A DNA stretch of 64,000 nt from Trichostrongylus colubriformis (Eukaryota > Nematoda > Chromadorea > Rhabditida > Trichostrongylidae), in contig OZ022261.1 of NCBI GenBank assembly GCA_963978905.1, positions 24,301,686 to 24,365,685 of the forward strand, in the 5' to 3' direction. Shown here piece after piece: positions 10,788 through 22,659 of this stretch. The notes beneath the pieces are model-generated. The model searched no databases. It saw only the letters and a list, made by a program, of their open reading frames with translations, and was not told the origin of the DNA. Each line of letters begins with the position of its first letter. The stretch's first letter is position 1. Both the position numbers and the translations under genes were made by a program.

Positions 10788-11847
10788 TTACATGTTATTC
10801 TCAGTTCGCTGATTTTTGACTTCTTCGTTGAACTTTGCTTGCATTTCTGTCACTAATGTTGGTTTCTCCAGATCTAGTTCACCAAAGTTGACCAAAACGT
10901 TGCTTCTGATGTGGCCGAAGTCGACGATGAGCCTTTCAAGATGCTGAAATACCTTGAGAAACTAGTTCAGGATCCTAATGGAGCATCATAGATAAACTTG
11001 AAATGAATTACATTAGTTGTAAACTAGTTAATTAGTGATTGGTGAGCGGTAGAATAGAAAATAAATGTTGTCTCCATCAGTTCTTGTCTGTGTGGAGGCC
11101 GTAGGCACTTCTAGACCATCCAGAATCCAAATCAAAAAGCGTCGGCCACAGATAGTCAAAGCAGGTGGAACGCAAATGAAGGGGCTGTGTAGCAGAACAC
11201 TCGAACTGGGTCAAGATCGCTGAAGCTCGCGGTGGCCACGCCCCTCCACTGCAGCTAGTGCACAACGGAAACCTCGGCCACAGATAGTCAAAGCAGGTGG
11301 AACGCAAATGAAGGGGCTGTGTAGCAGAACACTCGAACTGGGTCAAGATCGCTGAAGCTCGCGGTGGCCACGCCCCTCCACTGCAGCTAGTGCACAACGG
11401 AAACAGAAAGGCATTCGCGTGCACGATCTCCAATTCGAGTGACCTGTCTTTATCCACTGAGGTGTTATGGGTAATCTTCGTGAGCATAATGGAACTTGCA
11501 TACAGTAACGGCAATAAAACGACTAACGTACACCGTTGCAAGAATGTCTTATGATAAGGAAGGGATGGATATCGAACAACTCCTGCTCTTTGCCGCTGAT
11601 CTTGAATTTGTCAGGTGTCGTCACAGTAATCCATCCAAGCAAGTCGTCTCTTATCCCTGAACGAAACCACTGCACAATGAAAAACCTCAAATTAAAATAC
11701 TGTTAACTTACAGTCATGTTCTCTCAGTTCCATGTAAACTGGGATTTGTTTATCAGTCCCACCACAAACGAGTATTCCGTGCATTTCCACTGTGACTTCT
11801 CTCGCACTGACGACGGATAGAAGACCAATTAGAAGAACGATGATCAT
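10788..11847 (-). CDS. Transthyretin-like (TTL) family secreted protein, gene 2
   Basis: Three minus-strand exons, 11712-11847, 11532-11656 and 10788-10943, encode 138 aa. The signal peptide is MIIVLLIGLLSVVSA, then comes REVTVEMHGILVCGG with the first family Cys. Next are MELREHD, DDLL, FKISGKEQELFDIHPFLII, and RHSCNG with the second Cys. The last exon has RLIVDFGHI, a strand region, and a charged tail ending NNM. Exon 1 (136 nt), exon 2 (125 nt) and intron 1 (55 bp) have exactly the lengths found in TTL gene 1, so the two are duplicates. Intron 2 is longer (588 bp) because it holds a tandem duplication at 11142-11405. The acceptor TTCAG at 11657 was chosen over an upstream CAG because only it keeps the frame. 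Confidence 0.94.
11142..11405. repeat. 132-bp tandem duplication inside TTL gene 2 intron
   Basis: The unit beginning TCGGCCACAGATAGTCAAAG occurs twice head to tail (11142-11273 and 11274-11405) with virtually no difference, so the duplication is recent. The unit length is a multiple of three. This produces a 154-codon open frame on the minus strand carrying a 44-residue duplicate, but that frame lies in intron 2. Confidence 0.9.
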
Positions 11848-13152
11848 CTCTGAACTTACTGTTTTGCAAAAAAAAACTAGAGTCTAAAGGAAGGAACGCG
11901 AAATCACAGAAAGCACAACTGGTCAAAGAGCTGTTCAGAAATAGACCCTGCAGGTTTTCTATTCAGGTGGGTGGAGCCGTCGCGCTGCCCTTTTTTCGGT
12001 TTTGATTCCCTACCACGCCTATAGCGAAAATGGTGCGCGCAAAGCCCTTCGCGTCGCCGGAGCGGCTCCTTCTGCACCATGCCCATATGATAATATTGGG
12101 ATTAATGGCAGGCTAGCAGATGAAGGACTCATGATACAATAAATAATACGACTCATGTAACCCAGAGGTATGATATAGACATGCCTGTCAAGGATGGAAT
12201 TCAGGGCAAGGGAGTAGAGAATTTGAAGGGAGGCACCGTTGCTAAGAGTTGATCTACCGGGTTAATGTGGCATTTCGCTCATTTTGACAGCAGACTTTCC
12301 GGAACAGGAGTCCTATTGCCTCAAAGACCCTTGCGATAACTAGATTAGTCGACTTGCCTATTTGGTGCAATACATCCTTCTGTAACCATCCAGAATGCAC
12401 ATCTTTTGCGCCACCATCACGCTACATCCCTTTGAACTCAGTTTAACAACATCCTTTCAGCTCAGCTGGCCAATAAGAGAGCTCAAATGAATGTGTGCAG
12501 AATGGGTTGGAGCGGGCATAGAGCGCCACGATGGGTGCATTCCGGGTAGCTACTAACTAAGGATCTATTGCCCCATTAAGGTAAGTCGACTAACCTGATT
12601 ATCACAAGGTGCGGTTTTAAATCGTAAACCGTTCCGTGCGCATCAGCTTTACTGTATAGTGGTAGCATAACAATTTGTGAAGCCGCACCGAGAGGAAAAA
12701 AGGAATGGCAAGGAGAACGATGGTGTGCAACTGACTAGATTCTTATATAAACTGTATCATTCAGTTGTTTCATTTGATTTATAAAATATTCTATGAGACC
12801 AGACAAAACTTCCGAGACAATTTCAAAACATAAGAAGTTCCTCGACATTATGACGCATAAGCAACTTACAAGGGAAGGACTCCACGTCGAAGTGGCTAAT
12901 GGAAATGGGGTACATATGGTCCGCTGTATTTTCGGACGCTGATCTCGAATTTGCATTCCAAATTTGCAGAACTATTCTCTGATCAGAGTATAAGGCCGTT
13001 AAACGAAAGTCGGCTCAAATACACCACAAACGATTCGACTGCCAGCAGCGGGCTGGCGGAGGGATAAGTGTCTCGATTCATAAACTGGAGACGATGGTTG
13101 GGCTTCCTTGGGGAAGCCCTTCTTTTACAATTTAGTTGAACTTTTTCTACAG
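11848..13152. other. Intergenic; one dispersed repeat
   Basis: This is upstream of TTL gene 2, so it should include its promoter; no specific element is recognised. At about 12866-12992 there is a segment (CAAGGGAAGGACTCC, then GACGCTGATCTCGAATTTGC) that recurs at about 31390-31520. It marks a low-copy dispersed repeat. No further gene is seen. Confidence 0.5.
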
Positions 13153-13173
13153 ACAACGGGAAACACTTCTACT

Positions 13174-13500
13174 ATGATATCACCTTATTTTGATGATCTT
13201 CCTGGATCCGACATATTCAACTGGTAATCACTTTTCGCTAATATAATGTCCGATCACAACTTTGGATGCATTGGTATTTTCCTCTTCATAATCCTCTTTT
13301 GGGTCTGGGAAACATAACCAAAGTGTTCTCATGTACAGTAAATGCTATATTTCTTTTCTGTGTACCTAACTATTCCTATCTTCAGGATCGCAGAATACTC
13401 CGCCACCCAACTTTTTTTGATTGAGCAGACTCTCATAGCTCACGAATTCGACATTAATCCGCAAGACGAATATGATATCCGCACTCTGGAGGTCGAATAA
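13174..13500 (+). CDS. Small two-exon gene, 54-aa protein of unknown function
   Basis: Exons 13174-13223 and 13386-13500 are joined by a 162-bp GT-AG intron that splits a Trp codon. An acceptor-like TTTTTCTACAG ends 21 nt before the ATG, the typical layout of a trans-spliced nematode start. The product begins MISPYFDDLPGSDIFNW, then has IAEYSATQLFLIEQTLIAH and an acidic end (DEYDIRTLEVE). It has no signal peptide, membrane segment or Cys, and looks like a small helical subunit or adaptor. I do not recognise it. If TTTTTCTACAG is a cis acceptor, this is instead the 3' end of a longer gene, because the frame stays open back to the acceptor (TTGNTST). Confidence 0.6.
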
Positions 13501-16168
13501 CCCCTCCGTGCAGATTTTCAGCCAAATTGAGTTTTTGGCTCAGCTTAGGAACTCTAGAGGTGGCCATGTTGCAAGCAATATTTTTTAAAACTTTCTATAA
13601 AGAATCAACCATGACAAAGATAACCTAGATATATCTATAATAGGTGCCCTGACAAAAAATGCACGTAACAAGCGCCAAATAAGAGCATTTGCTCAGTAAA
13701 TGTCAACGACTTCCCCTCTGTTGAATGGATTGCCACCCAATAGGCCAAGTATTTTTCCGAAATTATGTCAAAGTATCGAATTGGCTAAAAACCTGTCCAA
13801 TAGGGTAGTTTGATCCACTGAACACGGAAATCGCACTGGGTTTGCGCGAGAAAGTCTGGCTCGGGTGCTATGGGCTTCCGAACCTACCATATAATAGCAT
13901 TGTTTTTAAAAACCTCCATGACTCCGCTCAGAGAATCGTTCTGCAAACTTGAAATGCAGAGCTCACGTAAGCCTATTTATACTTTTTATAACTATAACCA
14001 TGGCGAGCTCATGGCCCATACAGGTCCGTGCTTTTATCCCCCCACAGGACAAGAGTCTGGTATCAATTCACCTACTCCGGAGGGATCGAAGACTTGGTTG
14101 GCATGAGCGGAACTCGATCCTCCCCCCCCCCCCCCCCCATGAGAGTGGGGTGAGCTCCACCTGCTGCCACACCACCTTGGCATGTTACCTTTATTATCTT
14201 ATTTGAAATTTACGAGTCTATCAGAAATAAGAAAGCAGGTATCACTTTAGGAGCGCGCTACTTACATCTGTAAACATACCTTATTGTTTTGCTCTCAAAT
14301 GGAATGTTTTCGGTGCCCTACCGCAGCAGTCGTAGCATCACAGTTGAGGTGAGCTATCATAGAACGTTTTGGAATAACAAATTATTAATTATAATTCTCG
14401 CCTCAGAAATGGTGACTGCGTTGCTGTAAAAGAATATTTATTTCTTTCCTCTTTCTCTAAGACTTTTCTCTAAATCGAGAACATGCATTCGCGCACTCTT
14501 CATCACTGGTGGGAGTGATGGAGACGGCGAGAGGAGCTAAGTCAGCTAGCTGTCTGCGCCGCCCCGCCCTCCACAGCTACTCCGCCGTCGGCACCCTTCG
14601 GACCGAAAAGCACCCAAACAAAAACCGCGATGAAAACCCTAGGGCACACTTTTCAGGCTTTCTGATCTGATTTCCGCTAGCGGTCTCTCCAGTAAAGTGA
14701 TTACTTCGAAGCATGCTCTTCGTTCCTGCGTCTGCCTATCTGATCGCATCAGGGGAAGGTAATACAGAATGACACATTCCAAAATAAACAGTTGAACACT
14801 CTTTCAACGTAACACTGTCAGTTTTTGTTTTTATAGCGCAGAATCAAAAGCGACTGTTTTCATATATTCGTCAACGGCAACAAACCCAACAGTCATCAAA
14901 TACCATTGTGCACCGGCCACAAACGATAATGTTGAAGCTTTTCAACCACAAAGCTAGCATGGTTCAGCTTTACAGCCGTGGTCGCTGCTACGTTGCGTCA
15001 TGCTTACGCTTGCAGCCTTTTATCGTCCAGATTTGCTTCCTTCATTGTCACCAGTGCCTCGGTGATTCGTGAGCACGACACTTGTCCAGGTTAAAAGTCT
15101 TTCCAGGTTAAAAGTCTTAAACGCCTTACAGCACCTTTCTATACAGACATCACGATAGATCAGAGTGTGCGACAGGACACTCAAATTAGGTCACCACGCT
15201 GCATATCACCGCGCGCGGCAAGTGCTAAAGTTGGCTCGGTGGCGAGTTGACTCTGCCCGGTGGCACCTGGCCCAATTCGAAAATTGTTCCACATTTGGCC
15301 ATTTTTCAATGCCTGGCCACGCCATTGAGGCATGTCTCAACCTCACTACGCCACCTGTGTTCGAAAAAAATACATGTGCAAAAGTGAATATCATTTTCTG
15401 GTTATAATAAGAGAACTAGAAGAGAGGGAAGATGTGGATGAAGCTCTATGAAGCTCTATGTGATTCCAACTTGAGACTACCTACTGTAAGGAAGTCGTAT
15501 TTTTCATGAATTTCGGTAGGAGGCGGCTGTGCTGAAGACTCCCACTCTGAAGTGTCGTATTTTTCGAATTTCTCAGCGGCAGCCTCGACCCTGCTCCCGA
15601 TTACTGTCAGCCGTTGGAGTGTTGTAGAAAAAATATTTCTAAAGAAACCTTTCGAAATTTCATACAACAAATAATTTCATACGTCATTCACATGTAGCGT
15701 CAACTTATTTGTTTAAAACAGCCTGTTGTTGTGTGGTGTACCTGTTATTACCAATCCAGAAGGGATCTTTTTAGATGGCGAAGTTACGTGAACTTCATTC
15801 GTTCATTTCCTTCCAGAATTATTGAAAAGTAATCCTATTAGCAACATGTCTCTATAAGCATTGGCTGTTTTTTATTGACCGTGTGAAAGTTGTAATCAAT
15901 GAAAATTTCTGTTGCGATCCTAAATACCTCTCTGAGTGCGACTCGCTTAGTACATGAGCCCCTGCATTAGTACATTGCGGGTATTCTTACCACATTATCC
16001 ATTACACTACATAGCCTCTACGCTTGACCATGGCAAATTGCATAATTGCAGTGATTATCCATATCCTGAGTCAATTAAAATGGCCTAGAGCTATAATTAC
16101 CAGTGTTTTTGAGGGCTTAAGTAATGGCTACCGGCTAAAACTTCCTTGTAAGCAGTTCCTGTCTATAT
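13501..16168. other. No gene recognised; repeat fragments and a C-run
   Basis: This stretch contains a 17-C run at 14122-14138. About 14500-14600 is an inverted fragment of a repeat (CCCGCCCTCCACAGCTACTCC) also seen at about 28370 and 58575. At about 15162-15200 there is the left end of a MITE (GAGTGTGCGACAGGACACTC) that is complete at 57825-57980. Open frames are short and lack splice logic. Confidence 0.5.
14122..14138 (+). repeat. Poly-C run (17)
   Basis: Uninterrupted C tract; one of several long G/C homopolymers in the window (also near 37177, 45815, 48278, 53023 and 55592). Confidence 0.95.
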
Positions 16169-16170
16169 TA

Positions 16171-17086
16171 CAGGGTGGAGCAAAATTACGGAAACAAGGC
16201 GCCGGTGAGGGAACTTTGACCCCTGGGGCGCTTTTCCCGTTCGGGAAGCTCTTGCTTGTTCTTAATTGATTCAGTGCAACCCTCTCTACTAAGCAGCACA
16301 AAAAATTTCATCTTCGGTTCAAAATGACGAGGCCATCCCCTCACCGTAATTCCATCATCTACCAGCACCATCAAGGACTTCGAGCGATTGACATCTCCCG
16401 TCGTCTGAAGGTATCAAGAAGTCTTGTATCGAAAACAATCGCAAGGTTTACAAAACTAGGAAACCTTTCCGACCGACCAGGACGTGGAAGACCGACTTCT
16501 GTCACGATCAGGGCTAACATCAAGAGAGTGCGTGATCGTCTGCGTTTGAAGCCAGTGCGGTCGCTTCGGAAGATGGCAGAAGAAAGGTCGATTTCCACGT
16601 GACAGAAGGGCAGGATTGTGAACGATCACTTGAAAACTGAAGGCACACAAGCAAGGAGAAGGACAGTTTCTTTCTGCCGACAGCAAAAGGAACAGAAACC
16701 AACGCTGCAGGAACTTTTCCTAGATTTCATTGCCTTTGATGAATGGTCTCCCAGTTCACCGGACCTCAACCCACTCGATTTCTCTGTATGGAGTGTCCTC
16801 GAGCATAGGGCATGCTCAAAACCCCATCCCGGCCTTAATCACTCGAAGGCAGCGCTGGAGAAAGCATGGGATGAGTTGGACGAAGGCTATCTCCTCGCCA
16901 CGGTCAACGCGTTTTCGGAGCGTCTTCGAGCCTGTATCGAAGTAAATGGAGATGTTTTCAAAAAAGGTAGTACTGTTCGTTTAGTTTTTTCTGGAGAGTG
17001 AATCGGTAATGATTATGTTTTTGTTCGAGCTGAAGTAAGGTTTTTGGGTAGCATCAATTCAGTTTCCGTAATTTTGCCCCACCCTG
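16171..17086 (+). mobile_element. Tc1-like transposon, internally deleted (916 bp)
   Basis: The terminal repeat CAGGGTGGAGCAAAATTACG is mirrored by CAGGGTGGGGCAAAATTACG at the right end. TA flanks both sides (16169-16170 and 17087-17088). A full Tc1-like element would be around 1.4-1.7 kb, so the centre is missing. Confidence 0.94.
16324..17001 (+). pseudogene. Tc1-like transposase, centre deleted
   Basis: The first frame (16324-16602) is an intact paired-type helix-turn-helix DNA-binding region: MTRPSPHRNSIIYQHHQGLR, then DISRRLKVSRSLV, the GRGRPTS linker and PVRSLRKMAEE. It ends in a TGA at 16600-16602. The second frame (16618-17001) resumes after the stop and contains SSPDLNPLDFSVW with the third catalytic acidic residue, plus a C-terminal helix region ending in VFKKGSTV. 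The segments with the first two catalytic Asp are gone. The DNA-binding half could still be translated alone. Confidence 0.88.
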
Positions 17087-17691
17087 TATATTGGCTCGCA
17101 TATGATCATAGGAGGAACACGTGCACTAAATCCGGTGCAGGGACTGATAGCGCGCGAATTAGTGCCATATATCGACCGCTACGTGCAGGTGCCCATAACA
17201 TATATCCAATTTCATGAAATGGATGGCTGCAATGCGCATGCATGGAACGCTGTGTGTGGTTGCAGATTTCATAAGTAAATTACCGCCGCCGTTGCGCTCC
17301 GTGCCACGGCTGCCACCGGCCATTGCGTCGCCGGACGGCCGACATCATAATGGAAGACGTCGTCATTCGGTCGGTCATTGGAGCCCCTTTCCTCTCGTCC
17401 AACGGCCGTTGGGGGCGGCAAAATCGATAGGACAAGCGGTCATTCTCCGTGAGGCTGCTTCCGGTCAGTCAAGACCTCATTCTCTCTGCTTCTACGGCTA
17501 TTCCTGTTCCTCATAACTCATTCAGTCTTTATATGTTCCAAACAGCTGAACTGCTTTCGTTTCTTCGTTTCTGGTTAGCTAACGGCCATAGGCATGTAAC
17601 AGCGCGTACTCCGTTATAAATACTTTAATCGAGTATTTTTTCCTTTATCGAAACGTTACCACTCCTTTCACGATCCATGATATTAACATAA

Positions 17692-17745
17692 TTAGGTTGA
17701 TGCGTAATTATTGCGACTTTTTGCGCCATTTTTCGTTGAAAATTC
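17692..17745 (+). mobile_element. Lone mariner-type end
   Basis: TTAGGTTGATGCGTAATTAT followed by TGCGACTTTTTGCGCC resembles the terminus of mariners whose ends read TTAGGTTGGTGCAAAAGTAA. I found no matching right end downstream within several kilobases, so it is either a truncated element or a very diverged copy. Confidence 0.5.
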
Positions 17746-20660
17746 AGGGTACCGTGCTTTTTAAAAAAATTTTCTCAATTTCCATGAGATAATGAAAATG
17801 CTTCTTGAAAATTTATCTGATACTTATGTCGTTTTTGCTGATTAAACTTTGTTGAAAAATCCCACAGTAATAATGTATAAGTCACCGCTTCACTGCTCCA
17901 TGTTTTTTCTTTCTTATTTTATTCCTTGAATTTAGAAGCTTATAAACTTCACAGTCGTTGCCTGAAGAACTTTTCAAGCACAGCCTTTGTTATGAGCGTT
18001 TTCGGGCAGCTTCAGATTGCTTTCCATGGTAAACATCTGAATTGTTTGACGGCCGCACGAACTACGATCTTGCTGTTTCGTCAAACCCTGTGATATTGCT
18101 GTTCAGTGCCTTTCTAAAAAAAACCCCTTTTGGGGTTATGAAATATTCTAGAAGCTTCTCTAATCGAATGGTTACTGTAAATATACTGATTATTCCGCCT
18201 ATCACGGATTTTTCACAAACTCACTTGGCTATGGTTCAAAAAACTCAATCACCTATGTTCCACATAATGACCTGGATCTTCAGTAGTTGTATGGGGCCTT
18301 ATGTGTATGGAAGAGGGCAGTAGTAGCTCAACCTCCTCGGAGCTTCTTCCCTTTCTAGGCTTGCTAGTAAGGATCACATGGGGGTAGGTGAGAGTAGTGA
18401 TTTTCCAGAACGCTTTTTTTGTATTGTGTAGGGTCACATTTATGAAACAAAAATTAGTGTCAGATGTGCAGGGAGAGAAAAAAAAGCGTACGTTTTCACA
18501 TGAGTGCACACATATTTGAACCATAAGCAGTAAAAGTCCGGACAATGCAGAAGGGGCTGCCCAGCGTAACCCCACCTTTCCCCTCTTGGTGAGTCCCTGC
18601 CGCTATACATTCGACCATCGGACTGCTATGGTTACTTGACGTGCTCATCACATATGATCTTCCATGCTCCTCTAAGTGCCTACCATAGGTAGTGCTTTAT
18701 TTTCGATCCAGTTCGCACTGGTTTCGTTGTAGTTTCGGAGATAGACTTCTGTCATGGATATACTGAACGACACAACTAGAGAGCAGTGCAATGGACCGTA
18801 GTTTTTTTCAAAGGAGTTTTCGAAACTCATTTTTTCGGTCTCCCAGTACTATTTTATCAACATTGACGTCCGTATTTTGTTTCATATGTGTGCTTGACAA
18901 CATGGAAAGAGTCGTTTTAGAAAAATTTCCGTTTTGTGATGGGCCTATTTTGTTTGGTAAAGTCCATAGGCCATATCTCACAATCTTTTCTCCATGTCAT
19001 TTTCCCACCTTTATGGCATGTTCTGATTGTGCTGAGAGGTGTGCATAGTTAAATACCTTGGCCCGAAATGCCCCACCCCCGTGTCCCAGTGTCCCAGTAG
19101 CGCCATTCATGCAACAGAAAACTCATCTGAATCGTTGGTTCCTCATCGGCCAACAAGCATGTGCATTCTGTAAATATTAATCATACAGCTCTTTGAAGAT
19201 TGCTTTAGGTCACATTTGTTTTTTACAGAGCAAAAAGAAATAAATACTTTGAATTAACTCGCATTTTCAAATTATTTGACTCTATGACTCCTGAACCGTC
19301 GTTTGAGCTACTATCAGGATTCTTTATTCCATCGTGAACCTTCTCAATTATTTCTCGTTTCATTCGTATTTCGCATTGTACAACGCTATAACTCTTCTAT
19401 GAAGCAATATATTTTTTACTCGTTGAGAAAGTTGCCTTTTTCCGGTGGCCGTCTATTTTGCGCAGAAATCTCGTTAGGCAAAGATGAGCCTGAGCATAAT
19501 ACTCGAGCTCAAATTGAATTCCATAACGGCAGGGGGTGGAAGCCGTTCTGTAGCGAAGTATATGGTTCCGCTGGAAATTTTCCGTATTTTAAGGCCTTTG
19601 TCCTTGACTTGGAAGTGACGATAGTTTTGTAAGATTACTGGCATATGGTTATCTGCCCCTTCAGCTTCGCGCTCCTCCCTACCCCTATCTAGAATTTTCT
19701 TCATGTTTTCCGTACCTTCACTCTATTTTCCGTCGTGCCTCCGATTTTAAATGCATATTCGTGCTAAATAAGCTTCGTGAATGGGTCCATAGAAAGCTTT
19801 TTCATTTTTATAATGAAGTTCCAGTTCATGCTTGTCCATATTTAGTACATACTGGAATTGCTAATAGCGCAGGTGCTTTGTGTGTGACAACTTGATTGGA
19901 AATATCTGTATAAAACCGAATAACAGCATTGCAAAGCCGCAAGTGCATATGAAATTAGCACAATGTCGATTTAAGGCAGAAACTTTATTAATTTTGGAGT
20001 AATGCTAACTTATAAATACTGCTCACACTCTCAGTGATTCGTCAACGTGAGGGCTAGGATCCATGTAATTACAATCAGACCTCAGGTCTTCCTCCCTTCT
20101 TCATTAATCTATACTTTCCTTAAAGACAGTGACAGGTGTAGTGTGAACACGGTGACTTGCAAGAGCCAGATCAGTTCGACGAGTTTGTATGAGCCATCTT
20201 TTATTTATTTGTTTATTTATTTATCTATTAGACAAGCAAATTCATGCAAGTACATGAGCCTAGACAATGAGAGCTAAAGTGAACGGAATACTTGTATGAG
20301 ATCGCCTATACTTGACAATAATAAAGAAATATGAAATAGAAAGGGATTTCGTGGATCCAAGCATTTATACTAACAGTTTTTAAAAGTGTTGCAAGACGCT
20401 AAGTGTGTCCAATACTCATTTCATAACATATCTACTGCATAAACTAAGGTGAACCAGTAACAAAAAAATGGAAGGCTTGGATAGTCTGGGTGGGTCTGAC
20501 CGTACAGGCCGTAAAACGTGTGAGTAGTACCTTTACCCAATCCGTGATTTCCGTACAGCGGTGGTCCAGAACCAATGCCTTTCGTCTGTGAGAATCTCGA
20601 ACGGTAACTAATTGTTCGCCTCTGCTGTAGAGGCAGTGGTCACAATAGCTGTTTGTACAA
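17746..20660. other. No gene recognised; AT-rich with short repeats
   Basis: Short stretches (for example about 18905-18965 and 24660-24730) share phrases such as a TTTTAGAAAAAT/CTTGAAAAATAT block followed by TGGGCC, suggesting an old dispersed element. A 108-codon minus-strand frame at 18249-18575 begins with a hydrophobic stretch but has no support. A TTTA-type microsatellite lies at 20199-20230. Confidence 0.4.
20199..20230 (+). repeat. TTTA-type microsatellite
   Basis: Imperfect run of TTTA/TTTG units. Confidence 0.85.
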
Positions 20661-21234
20661 TTAAAAGCAGTGATAGGAGTATTGTGGGTATGAGAACTCC
20701 TTACAGGGTCACACGGGTGAAAGCTAGGGGTTTTCGATTGGGCTGAAAACTTATCCCTGGGAATAGCTCAACCCCCTGAGTACGAACATCGAATCTGTTT
20801 CACACAAACACGTCTCGTTCGTACTCTGTGAGCATCAGGCTCAAATAATTGAACCGTTAAAATCATCAAATTTTGCAAAAATTGTCTTCAGCGGGGATCC
20901 AACCATCGACCCTTTTTTTGGTATTTGTAGGGCCGCTCAGGAAAAATGAAAGATAGTTATATGTTTTACGTGTACCCTCACATGATGCAAAAAACCGTTT
21001 TCAAAAACCGCTTCATTTCATGAAAGACCTTCTTCGTGAGTCGCTGTGACTTTCGACCTCTTTTCCACACCACGATGGTAGACGATGTGCTGACAGTAAT
21101 CGCGTGTATTAAGCGCCCTGTCCAACCCGTCCTATGTACGTTACACTGTCCCAAACGAAGGCGAGAAAAGACCAAGAAAAGTCGCTGTATTGCTGACAGC
21201 ACGTAATTTTGTTCGCGTGTATACCTCACGAGTA

Positions 21235-21960
21235 TACACGACGAGAGCTTGAAGACAGAGATAGGTTTAATGTGGGTAATGAGAACACCTCAATTGACTC
21301 ATGTAAATGAAACTTAGGGTCTAAGAACACTATGGCGAAATTCCCGATGAGAAAGAGTGCCCCCGGGCTTCACAAGAGCCGCCTTCCCCAAAAGATGCCA
21401 CATGTTTCATTGCAGCCCACTCCTTTTTTCGGGACGACCCGCCCTTTTGAGATTTGGTGGCCGGGGGGGGGTCTTTTTTCTCGGGTTTTTGAACGTTTGA
21501 TTCCTTTTTCTTCACGTTTGCACTATTAAACACGTCGAGCTCCTTATTTGATAATCTTCCCATATTTGGTCCTATCTACCCCTATCACTGCCTTTGAGTA
21601 CGCCCCGCCTCCTCCCTCTCTCCCCTTCCTCTCCCCACCTCAACGGGACTCAAATACGACCGGCTTTTAACATTTGCGTAATCTTCACAGCGTCAGTAGC
21701 TATTGCCGATTGCATAGTATTACTAATCACCGTAATTTTTCTGTTGATCACTCGAATTCGATGACACGTTCCGCTTATCATCCAGTTTGAGACCATTGAT
21801 CTTTGCACCATTGACCTCGTTTGCATACATTTTGGTCTGCAACTTTCGATGGCCGAGTAGGTGTGAAGGGCGGGGTAACGTACACGGCATGGCTCGCGTA
21901 GCCTCGCAATCTGCATTACCTCTTGTATGATGAAGAAAGTATAAAAGGAGGTCTTCGACT
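21235..21960 (+). repeat. Long dispersed repeat, copy 1
   Basis: It shares ordered blocks with about 39095-39870 and, inverted, with about 49540-49870. The blocks are TTTAATGTGGGTAATGAGAA near the start, CTTTTTTCTCGGGTTTTTG in the middle, CACTATTAAACACGTCGAGC, then a TAGCTATTGCCGATTGCATA block and CACGTTCCGCTTAT near the end. A partial nested copy of the CTCGGGTGTTG block follows at about 21970-22045. There is no coding capacity. It could be a solo LTR or a non-autonomous DNA element; the termini were not resolved. Confidence 0.6.
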
Positions 21961-22479
21961 GTAGGAGAGGCTCTTTTTCTCGGGTGTTGAATTTTCACTT
22001 CTTTCTCTGCCGTCGTACTACTTCTCACCCCTACTTTCACATTTTAAACGTCGACTACTCATCAGGAATAGAAGGAGCTTGTGCATATGAAGAAGTTTCC
22101 GTCTGTTGGGGTTTGACTCACAGGTGAACGCAAATCGGGTCCACTACCGAAATCACATTTTCCTTTTCACCGCATAAAACTCGCATGAAAAGGGAGCAAA
22201 TCGTTTCAATATGTATGTAACAGAATTTTACCCCCGCAGCAAGTGGTCACGTAAATTCGAGGACCCATGCCTGTGAAGTAAGTAGTGCGTACTCCTCTGT
22301 CGTTGCCACATTTCAGAATCCGACCTGAGACATTTGATCACGTAGCTTCAAAAAGATTTTCAGATTCCGCTTTTTTAAGCTTGCCGCCTACGACCTGGAG
22401 GTCGATTACTTGCTCGAGAAAACTGTCGGGAAAGGGAGCATTTCTCGTGATCAGTCTCAGCGTCTGCAGCGATTGTCTT

Positions 22480-22600
22480 GGGCCGCGTTCATACTTTGCG
22501 GTGCCGGCGGCGGGGTGTGGCTGCGTGTCTCTGCGTCCCCTCCTATGCCATTCCTCCTCGTCGTTACTATCCTTTCTATGCCCACGTGAATCGATTTCTT
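22480..22600. repeat. AGGCCG-type MITE, copy 2 (truncated)
   Basis: GGGCCGCGTTCATACTTTGC, then GGTGCCGGCGGCGGGGTGTG, matches the left half of the family. The right half loses similarity after about 22600. Confidence 0.65.
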
Positions 22601-22659
22601 CGTCGAAAAAACCTTGGGTAGCCGTCACGTTTCTAGCGCCCTCACCAGATTTCATATAA

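Noticed and set aside
11077..11541. 154-codon minus-strand open frame with a 44-residue tandem repeat and a hydrophobic start
   Set aside because: It starts in the wrong frame over TTL exon 2 and then runs through intron 2; the repeat is the 132-bp DNA duplication.
18249..18575. 108-codon minus-strand frame starting with a signal-peptide-like stretch
   Set aside because: Only the hydrophobic start is suggestive; no splice sites, no poly-A signal, no recognisable mature protein.
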